59,530 nucleotides of DNA, from positions 1-59,530 of IMG/VR virus record IMGVR_UViG_3300017739_000010; one strand, written 5' to 3'. Below are positions 27,356 to 37,100 of this stretch, one piece after another (position 1 is the first letter of the stretch; each line of letters opens with the position of its first letter). Below the pieces are notes generated by a model. It did no database searches. It was given only the letters and a program-made list of their open reading frames with translations, and had not been told where the DNA came from. Source of the DNA: a virus. Position numbers and translations under genes: made by a program.

Positions 27356-30300
27356 ATGAACACAAACAACTCTATTTCAAACTCACTAAAAAGGCTCTTA
27401 GAGCTTAATACTAACTCGTTAAAAACATTTGAGAGAATTAACGAGGCTATTACTACTGATCAGAAAAGTATTCCATTAGAAATACTTACTGACGAGGGTA
27501 CCAAAATAGTATCTATACCTGGGTTTGGCTTCATGCAAAAAGAGTTACAAAGATTAGACACTAATCTAAAGGCTTTAACAGGTTTGGGTAAAGGTTCTAC
27601 TAAGATTAAATTACCAGATGGAACTTTTCAAAACATTATTACATCTGCTCTTAAAAGTCCAGCTAACGACTTAACAGCAGTAGCAAGACCTATTAATTTT
27701 TCAACTGCTCCGAACTATTTTGCAGAGGATTTCTTAAATCCAATGCTTAAAACTTCTTTCGATGTAAGTGGTCAAATTCCAAATGACACTGAAAGAGTTT
27801 TAGTAAAAAGAATTATATTTGATTCTTCAAATCAAGCTTCTGTAGAATTCTTTAATGATAATTACAGAAACCAAGAGAATGTAGACTATTTAACTGCTAT
27901 TAGAGATATAGTTAATAATAATATTGCGTATCTTCTAGATGAAGAATTAAGAGATATGCCATACAGAACAGGGCAATATACTGGAAAGTTTGATGTCCTA
28001 TCAATCTCAAATTCACAAAGAGAAGTTTTAGTCGACGGGGTTACTACAAAACAGGCTATCAAGTTATACACTTTAGATAAATTAACTTACTCGGATAAAG
28101 ATAAAGATTTAGATCAGACTGAATTATTACGAGTGGGTGATGAATTGATGGTCGCTGGTGGCGCTAAAAACACAAGGTATGTGATTGACAAACTTGACTC
28201 TTCGACTCGTCAGGTTGAGCTTAGACTAGTTGAGGGATATGAACCAATTAAGATTGGTGCTAATGTACTTGGTATCTATAAAACTGAAGATAATAATCTA
28301 CAAGTTGAAATACCATGTGGGTTTAACGAGAGAGTTTTAATGTTTATGAAGCCTATTGATGCTGATTCTAAATTATTAGCAGAAAATTGGTCTCCAGGTG
28401 TTGGTTATTATACAAACGAATTAACTCTTACCCAAGAGGATGGTGTACAAATTACTCTAGCAGAATACTATAAAGATAATGTTGCTGATTTCAGTAGAAT
28501 GATTGATGCTTTAAAGGTAGATCCAGTAGTTCCTGCTGCAGTCGGTGTAACTCCTGATGCTCCTGTTTTAGACGGTGAGAATTTTAAGGTAGTTCAAATT
28601 AACACACATTTATCTGCAAATGACGCTAGAGATAAAATTTCTAAATTATCTGCTGATAAAATTACAGTTGATGAGGCGGTTAAGAAATTAGATAGTACAA
28701 TTGCTAAAAAGCGTGAAGAAATTGCTACAAAGAAATATGAGTCTGAAGTACAAAAAGATAAAGATAGATCAGAATTAAATTCGTTAATCGAAGAGAGAGC
28801 TTCAGAAGCTAAGTTATTTGATTCTATTGTAAATCAAGTTCAAAGTATTTCATCTGCATCTAATGTAAAGAATGTTTCACCTAAATATAGAATTAGAGGT
28901 TTCTGGGCTATACCTGCTGCTAAGAAAGTTGCAGACACTGCAGATCAAGAAGTAGTACAATTTATAGTTTCATATAGATACCTATCAACTTCCGGTAAAT
29001 CTGGTGAAGCTGCTCAAATTCCATTTAAAGAAAATGGTAGAGAGAAAACAGCAGTATTCTCGAACTGGAATGAAAAGAAAACCGTAGTAAGACCTAGAGC
29101 AAAATCAATAGCTCCAGATGGTTCAGTTTCTACAAAGTTTTCATGGCAACCTTCTAAAATAGAAGACGGTCAAGAGATTAACTTTAACCAATTAGATATT
29201 CCTATTAATCAGGGTGAAACTGTAGAGATTAGAGTTAAATCTATATCTGAAGCAGGTTACCCACAGAATCCAATTATTTCTGATTGGTCAGAATCGATGA
29301 CTGTAGCTTTCCCAGAAGCTGAGATCGATACAACTGATATTGCTGCTACAGTAGAACAAAATTTAGCTGAATTAGCTAGAGTAAGAATGAACGAAGAGCT
29401 AACTGCTCAAGGAGTTTATACTCACGTTGGAGATTCATTTACTGCTAATGAAAGTTATTATGCCCATATAGCAACAAACATTGCTTCTGGATTCCTATCC
29501 CCAGAGCAAAAACCAATTTCTGTATATGACAAGATAGCAGAACTAGAAGCTCAAATAGCTGCACTTAAAGGTTCAGTTGAAGCTGAGGTTGGTGAATTGG
29601 TTGTTAAGATTGTTTCTGAAGATGGTACTGTAACAAATGTTGCTAAAGACACTACAGTTCAGTTATTTGCTGGATATTATGTAGATGAGGTTGCAGACTT
29701 AACAGTTAGAAAAGGGCATATTGTAAATAAGACATTTAAACTACAATTAGAAAATAGTAAAGCCACCAAACTAGAATTAGTTTCAAGATTAGTTGGTGAT
29801 AGAAATAAACCAGCGTATAGATCTTCTGCTGGAGCTTCAACCGAGAGTAGTAATGGATTCGGTCTAGCACTGAATGATAATAATGGTAATGCTGCTGATA
29901 AAAAAGTAGAAAATGATAGCTATTATTTAACGGAAGGTAAATACGATTTATCTCCTATTCAATACCAAAATGTAGATACAGGTAATTTTGATGAAACAGG
30001 AACTGCTCCATATCAATCTGCTCAAAGAAGAGGTCAGTTTGTATATAGTAGATTCATGGATATTGCAAACCAGAATGCGCACTACGTGGTTGAGCCTGTT
30101 GAGACTATTCCTGCAAACCCCGATATTACTGACTACGAACATGATTTAGATTACAATTCTGCGACTCCTCTGGCTACTTCGAGTGGAGCTAATGATTTTA
30201 TCTGGGCAGGTTCATTTGGACAAGGTGATAGTTCATTAGGTGATGGAAACGGTTACTCTGGAGTTTTTGATAACTCTAAAGTTAATACTGCTGCAATAGG

Positions 30301-31072
30301 AAGTATTGGGCTTTACCAATATAACAGAGGTTTATATGTTCACAAGGACCATCCATTATTAGAAAATGTATGGGAAGATGCTGCTGCAGCAAACAACTTG
30401 GATATAGACGCTGTAAGAAAAAGCATGATTTTCTCTATGCCTAAAACAGCTACGTTCGCGACAGGTGCTACACTATATAGCTTCTTTGGTTACAACGCTA
30501 ATTTAGATAGAGTTGCAAGTAAACAACAAACGGCATATCATAACGGTAGAGGCTTAAGTGCTGTAACTTCTGGTCAGGACTTAGGAAGATCTGTTAAAAT
30601 GTCTTTTGAAGAAAATGACCAGTATTTGTTAGGTGGTAGATCTTGTGGTGCATTCTTATTTATGTCTCCAATCAACATTGAAACATTAAAAGTTGGTGGT
30701 GACACTAGAAGAAGTAAAAAAGAAATAAACCCTAAAAAAGATAATGAATCTAACGCTGTTTCTGTGGACATAGTATTCCAATATAGAATGACTGACTATT
30801 TTGGAAACAATGAATCTTTAGATAACGGTAGAATTGGAGGATTTGCTAGATTAGCTTACAACAACCTGACTTTTACTAAAAAGATTGGTTTAGATATTTT
30901 CGACAAATACGAAGAACAGTTCTCTTTCGATCTAGAGATATTCGCTAAATATAGTCCAAAAGGTAAAAACTTAAACTCTATTAAAGCGGCTAGATTAACG
31001 AGAGACGTGGATGCTAACCCAATACAACAGTGGTATTCTCCTGTTAATAGTAGAAACATCAGACAGTATTAA
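27356..31072 (+). CDS. Large baseplate/fibre-network structural protein
   Basis: A 1238-residue protein. Residues 45-120 contain IVSIPGFGFMQKELQRLDTN and IKLPDGTFQNIITSALKSPANDL, then DVSGQIPNDTERVLVKRIIFDS, DEELRDMPYRTGQYTGKFDV, a sequence style repeated in large structural proteins of marine myoviruses. A coiled coil spans about 418-505. After it lie a fibronectin-like beta region (FWAIPAAKKVAD...VVQFIVSYRYLSTSG) and a Tyr/Gly-rich end. Position after the wedge genes suggests the peripheral baseplate, the region that carries fibres. Confidence 0.6.
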   Translation: MNTNNSISNSLKRLLELNTNSLKTFERINEAITTDQKSIPLEILTDEGTKIVSIPGFGFMQKELQRLDTNLKALTGLGKGSTKIKLPDGTFQNIITSALKSPANDLTAVARPINFSTAPNYFAEDFLNPMLKTSFDVSGQIPNDTERVLVKRIIFDSSNQASVEFFNDNYRNQENVDYLTAIRDIVNNNIAYLLDEELRDMPYRTGQYTGKFDVLSISNSQREVLVDGVTTKQAIKLYTLDKLTYSDKDKDLDQTELLRVGDELMVAGGAKNTRYVIDKLDSSTRQVELRLVEGYEPIKIGANVLGIYKTEDNNLQVEIPCGFNERVLMFMKPIDADSKLLAENWSPGVGYYTNELTLTQEDGVQITLAEYYKDNVADFSRMIDALKVDPVVPAAVGVTPDAPVLDGENFKVVQINTHLSANDARDKISKLSADKITVDEAVKKLDSTIAKKREEIATKKYESEVQKDKDRSELNSLIEERASEAKLFDSIVNQVQSISSASNVKNVSPKYRIRGFWAIPAAKKVADTADQEVVQFIVSYRYLSTSGKSGEAAQIPFKENGREKTAVFSNWNEKKTVVRPRAKSIAPDGSVSTKFSWQPSKIEDGQEINFNQLDIPINQGETVEIRVKSISEAGYPQNPIISDWSESMTVAFPEAEIDTTDIAATVEQNLAELARVRMNEELTAQGVYTHVGDSFTANESYYAHIATNIASGFLSPEQKPISVYDKIAELEAQIAALKGSVEAEVGELVVKIVSEDGTVTNVAKDTTVQLFAGYYVDEVADLTVRKGHIVNKTFKLQLENSKATKLELVSRLVGDRNKPAYRSSAGASTESSNGFGLALNDNNGNAADKKVENDSYYLTEGKYDLSPIQYQNVDTGNFDETGTAPYQSAQRRGQFVYSRFMDIANQNAHYVVEPVETIPANPDITDYEHDLDYNSATPLATSSGANDFIWAGSFGQGDSSLGDGNGYSGVFDNSKVNTAAIGSIGLYQYNRGLYVHKDHPLLENVWEDAAAANNLDIDAVRKSMIFSMPKTATFATGATLYSFFGYNANLDRVASKQQTAYHNGRGLSAVTSGQDLGRSVKMSFEENDQYLLGGRSCGAFLFMSPINIETLKVGGDTRRSKKEINPKKDNESNAVSVDIVFQYRMTDYFGNNESLDNGRIGGFARLAYNNLTFTKKIGLDIFDKYEEQFSFDLEIFAKYSPKGKNLNSIKAARLTRDVDANPIQQWYSPVNSRNIRQY

Positions 31073-31091
31073 TAATCTACAATTCCTAACA

Positions 31092-31160
31092 ATTCAGTTA
31101 GATAATAATCTTGATATATAATAGAGACGAAATATCTCTAGAATAAAGATTTAACTGAAT
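31092..31160 (+). promoter_or_regulatory. Inverted repeat spanning promoter and start codon
   Basis: ATTCAGTTA (31092-31100) pairs with TAACTGAAT (31152-31160), extended to 12 pairs with one G-U. The 3' arm covers the ATG at 31159. The putative promoter lies between the arms, so only read-through RNA from upstream would contain both. Such RNA could hide the start codon. Confidence 0.4.
31113..31123 (+). promoter_or_regulatory. Putative late promoter
   Basis: GATATATAATA, one of four identical copies, 35 bases before the ATG of the giant gene in an 86-base gap. A short TAGAGA/TCTCTA hairpin (31122-31140) overlaps its end. Confidence 0.6.
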
Positions 31161-34100
31161 GGCAAATATAAGTTTTCAACTTAATACTACAACTGGATTT
31201 TCTGATGCTGCCAGCGCGATAGCAAACTGGGGCACGGGAAGTGTAGTTACCGCGTGGGTAATTGACTCAGGCAGCGGGCAGGTTAGTGCAAATGACATCG
31301 TTTATCAAAATAACGATGGCGTACCTAACCAAAACGACGGTACTCTATCTAATCCATTCCAAGGGGGACTATATTATTATGCGTTTGAACAACTAGATGG
31401 TAGTATTGCTGCAGCACAAATAGATAATACCGGTTCAATATCTTCCTCGGTAATCACGACTACAACTACAAGCTCTACAACCGCGCCGGCTACTCCAACT
31501 TATACAATTCTTGTAACAGACGCGGCTGGTAACACGCCTTCTAATAACGAATTTAACGAGGGTGCTGTTGTAAATGTTACGATTCAAAGTGGTGGAGTAC
31601 TAGGTAATACACTTGACTACGCTGTAAGTGGCACTGCGACCGAGAATGATTTTACAGCAAACGGGTGGCCATTAGGAGTTGGCTTAACTCAGGGCACTCT
31701 TAATTTTGCGAATGCGGATACGGTACCTTTACAATTTACAATTTTAAATGATTTAAGTAGCTCTGAAGGCCCCGAGAATTTAATTATTACTTTAGATCCT
31801 CAAGATAATAACGGTAATAGTGCTGGACAAACAGTAACTATTAACATTCTAGATACAAGTGCAAACCAACCTCCAGCTTTAAGTGCAGTAACTGCCACAG
31901 TAACTCAAAATGGTACAGGAAATGATTTCGTAGATATTGATTTTTCTCAAGGTGCCGTTGACCCAGAGTCAGATCCTCTAACTTTTTATATTCAATCATT
32001 GCCATCTGGTGGTGGTACTCTTAGAGATCCACAGGCTCCAACTACAGATTTAACTACTAATGATTTACCATATCAAATTCAGAGTAGTGGATATGAAATA
32101 AGATATTACCCTGGTACAACTTTTGTTGGGGGTAATGCTGTTTTTAATTGGTATGCTGAAGATGGAATAAGTACTCAAAATGGAACCGCGTCAGCTACTG
32201 TAACTGTTAACGCTCCACAGAACCAAGCTCCGGTTGCTGCTAATGTCTCTCCAGCTGCTTTTCAAGCTGGAACTGTAGGCATACAAAAATTCTTTACCAG
32301 AAGCGCAACTGACGAAGATGTTTCTACATTAACTTTTAATTGGTCTGATGCTAATGGAACTACTCTATCTGGTGGATTAGCTGATATAAACCCTACTTTA
32401 TTGTATGGTCAGTTAACTCAGGCTTCTGGAGAAACTTTTCTTTATACAACAAACACTACACTCGGACCAAACGATCCAAGTGCATCAGAGACTTTATTTT
32501 ACTATACGGCTACTGATAGCCAAGGTGAAACATCAGCGGCTGCTCAAGTACAATTTCAATTATTGCCTCCTGGAAACGTGGCGCCATCTTTCGATGTAAC
32601 TCCACCAAGCACGCCAATACAAATTACTAATGGGGTTGCTTATATCCAACAAGGCATTACAGCAACGGACCCAGAAGGAAATACAGTAACTATTTCTGTA
32701 CAAAATGTTGGTGGTACTGATACTGGTGCTACAGCAACATTTAATGGTGGCAACTTAACCGTTACAGGTTCTAGCGCAGGTTCTGTTTCTGTAACTTTAA
32801 GGGCGACAGATCAATTTAGCGCTTTCGATGCTGCTAACGATATTACATACAACTTTACGACAGTGGCAGTTGCTTATAGAGGTGTTAGAAAATCTGCATT
32901 CTCAAACTCAGATACTGCTGCATGTTCTTTAGAAAGACCTGCTCAAGGATTTTACTATTATTCTACAGGTACTGGTGGAACTACATTCTTAAGTAATTTA
33001 GCCGCAGGTGCGTTCTTATACTCAGATACTGGTTTACAGAATAAAATTATCCCGAGTAGCGCTAGCTTCCCTTGGATTTCTGTAGAAGAGACAGTCGGTA
33101 ATACTCCCACGGTTAAAGCATTAAAATTAAATGCTAGTGATGGAGCAATAGAGGAGGTTTTAAACTGTACAGTTACTGGAGGTAATGCATGGCCTATCTT
33201 AGTTAGATATAGTCAAAATGCCACCGTATTCTGTGATGGTGTTTATGAAGAGACAGAAGCTTGGCAAAATATTGGTGAGACTGCAACTATAGTAGATGTT
33301 GTATCTGCAGGTGGTCAATTATTCTCATCAGAGTATTATGCGAATCAATACTTAAACAATAATGGCATTTATGCACCATCGTCTTTAATTTTATTAAATG
33401 GTGTTTATACACAAGATGGTGTTACAGATGTAGATGTAGAGAGAAATTATTTTAACTATTCAGGTGGTTGGACTGCGAACCCTGCACCATTACTTAACGA
33501 TCCAACCAACGATCCAAACGTGCTCGCGCAAGTAAATGGAATGTATGAATGTGCTCCTGATATTGTATACTCTACAAAATCTATTGATGTCTTCTGGAAC
33601 AGCTCGGAGCCAACTAATGTTAGCGCATTCTGTGCTCCTCAAAATGCTGTAGGCTGGAACACAAACAATCTAGGTAGTACTTATGATACTATTACTTTAT
33701 ATTACAGACAGGATGTAAATGATAGCACTAACTGGAATCTTTTAGATCTTGCAAAAAACCAAATATTGGTTTATATTTCTCAAACAGCGGCTGAAAACCA
33801 AGACTACAATTTAGTACAACCTAGTTCAGTTTTGTTATCTAACAACGGGGAAGGTTTCGTATTATTTGATAAAGATGATGATACAGGGTATTCAGGTTCA
33901 TATAGGTGGTACGCTTTCAGCCCAGATGATAATAACAATGCAACATTAGATAATTTATTAGAGGTTGCAGACAGTGGATCTGTTTACGGACAATGTGAAG
34001 ATCAGATAACTGGTCCTCTAGCAGATTATATTAGGCCTGAGGTTTGGAATATAAACACTAATAACCTTAATATAGTAATTGGAAACGAAGCAGGCTCAGT

Positions 34101-37100
34101 TTACTTTGCATTCTATGGATGTGACGTTAAATTAGATCCTGGAATTCCTGGAGGTGAGCCTTACTACCCAATGTATATTGTGGATGGTATGATAGAGAGA
34201 ATACAGCTTCTAGATGCTGGTACTTCATATATTAATACTTTTGTCCAAGCGATTACAAATAACACGTTAAACACAAGGGCTCAAGTTAAAGTAGGTGGAG
34301 AATGTTTAACTTACACAAATGCTATTGTAGCAACTAACATCGAAGATGCTGTCAACATCATGCAATCTGAGTTAGATTTAGTTGGTGGCGGGGATGTTGT
34401 AAGGGCTGTTTCTATTAATGCGGTAGACTTAGGTCTTGGAAGTGAAGCTGTAGTATCTTACAATCCTCACCCTATGTCGTTGAGCGGTCAACAAGATTTA
34501 ATATGCTACAATTGTAAAGCTAATTCTAATAATTGGGCTACTTATGAGTTTCCAATTATGGACGATGCTCAGATTTTAAATAGAACTTTACCTAATTTTA
34601 ATTTAGAAGAAAATTATATATTAGATAACGTATCTAAGCCTTTATTAAGAACAAACCCAAAATTATCAACAAATGCTAAAATTGTAGCTAATAGTACTGA
34701 TAAAATTTTCATAGAGTCTATTGATGCAACTAAAGAGTTGGCTTCTGTTGAGTATAAGAAGTGGGAGCTTAATCCAAATGGACAATACTCACAAGACTTA
34801 TATAAGTTTTACAAAAGTAGTTCCACTCCGGCGAGTATAATGTATGCTACAAGAGTTGATTCTTCAGATTTTGCTGTTCAAGAATCCTATGATAAACAAA
34901 TTGAAGAAGTTTATCATTATGGAACAACTTACAATTATTCCAAGCTACATAGTGAAGACCTTAGAATTTTAGCTCCTATTTGGTTAGATAAAGATATTCC
35001 TAAGAGATTTGTTGTATTTAGAGTAAACGACCCTGTAGGTGAAGCTGATTTTGATACAAGAGGTAGTTTTGATAACTTACAAGAGTTTTTAAAGAATTCT
35101 GAAATTGTTAAGACTTTTGATTTAACCACTAACTCTTCATTAGGTAAATATATTAGAAACCATGTAAACTCTGAGTCTTTCCCAAGAGGTCCAATACAGT
35201 TTAACTTTGAAAAGAGAGAAAAGAGTAATTTTAAAGGTATTGATTTAGAGAAGGGTGGATTTACGGCTAAGGGTGAATATTTACACAAAGATTTCGTTTA
35301 TACAGATGGTCCTTTAATTTCTGCTAATGCTACTATTACAGATGGCTTTGAAAGAAATAAATTAGCATGTGCAAACCTACTTAATTTAGAATTCTTGTTT
35401 GACGATAACAACGCTTCTGATTATTCTATTAATAGATATTTTGGTCTTTATGTAAACGATATTGACTCTGGCTATGGTAATCTTAGATCTGCAGAAAATG
35501 GTAATTTAATTTTTGAGTCATTAAACTCATATATTAATGAAGACCCAAAGTCTGCAATTCCTGCATTTAAACAAATATCTGATACTCCAACTTTGGGTTA
35601 CTTGTCAATTAGTGATGAGTTTTACAAAATATCCTCAAAGGCAAAATATGATGTAGATAAACTTAATTTAATCGTAGAAGATGGTGCTAATGCAATTCCA
35701 GCAGAAATTAAGACAGCTCCAAATGGAAAATCTATTGATATTGTCAAGAGAGATGATGCTGGTTTTGATTTTGTTAAAAGTACAATTACTAGAGCGCCCC
35801 AGGTAAATGATAGGTTTATCGTATTTGAGTCTAGAGAGTCTTCATACTCTATTAAATTCTTAAGGTTAATTCCTAATGAGACGTGGCAGCTCAAGCTGGT
35901 GATAGCTGGTAATGTAACAAACATAAATATAGCTACACAGGGAAGTATAGAAGCTACAGGTCTTGTGTTAAATGCCGCATTAGTTCAATATCCTAATATA
36001 AGCGCTTCTTGGGATGCTAATGCTAAAAAGATTTACATTACAGAGGTTAATGCTACTTTAGATGATTTACAGGTTGAATTTACTCCCGTAATACCACAGT
36101 CTTCAAGTACTGTTACTAAAGTTGAGCAGATTCAAACTTCTGTTAATCTAGATAATTCTACATTCTTTGCTACGTTTAGTTTACCTGCTGGAACTTTCAG
36201 CGGTCAACTATTCTCAGCACAAGGTACAAACTCTGAGATTGCAAAAGCAATAGCAGGTTGTATCAATAATAGTTCAATTAACTTTGATGTTGTAATAGCA
36301 GACGGTGCTTCAGAATTCTATATAAAATCTAAAATTGCAGGTTACAAGCTTCTACAATCCGGCGTTTTAGTCCCTAACGCTAACGCTGAAGATTTTATAT
36401 CCTTTGAAAACTTAGACGAGAGAACAACTCTAAACCCAAAGGGATTACTAGGGTTAGACAACAGTATAAGAACATTAAATTCCGTCCACTTTATGAGCGG
36501 CGGTAATTCTGGTGGTAAGTCTGTATTAGTGTCACAAGATTCAGTAGCTGATGTTGTGGTGGGAGATATGTTAGCAACCGGATCTGCCGGAACTTTCAAT
36601 ATGGTAATTGATATTGTTGATGATATTGCAACACCAAACACTATATACAAGAAATTAGTTTTAGATAAAGTAAATGTATTAGAAAGTGGAGAACAAAAAA
36701 TATATGCGGAGAACATTGCTAAATTAGGTTTATTCTCAGCTTATGATATTCATGATATGAACTTCGATTTCTATGATATATCAAACTCTGAGCTTAAAGA
36801 ATTAGAATATGAAACTTCTGCAAATATTAACTATGAGCCGGAAAGAAGTTCTACAAATACATTAGAGGTTTTCGGAACAGATTATGATATTCAAGATGTT
36901 TACAGCTACTTTACAGGTATTAGTGATACTCTACCCGAAGAAACATTAGATGCATACAACGAGGTTAAATTATTCAGCGAGTATGATAGGCTACAAGAAA
37001 ATAATATCAAAGAATTTGCTGTAAGATCTAGAACAGTTCCTAACATTAATAAATGGGTATTAAAAGATACTTTAACTGTAAGAGAACAACCATATTATTT

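Noticed and set aside
34935-35288. Long minus-strand frames inside the giant gene and other structural genes
   Set aside because: Antisense shadows of strongly coding + frames; no independent start context or motif.
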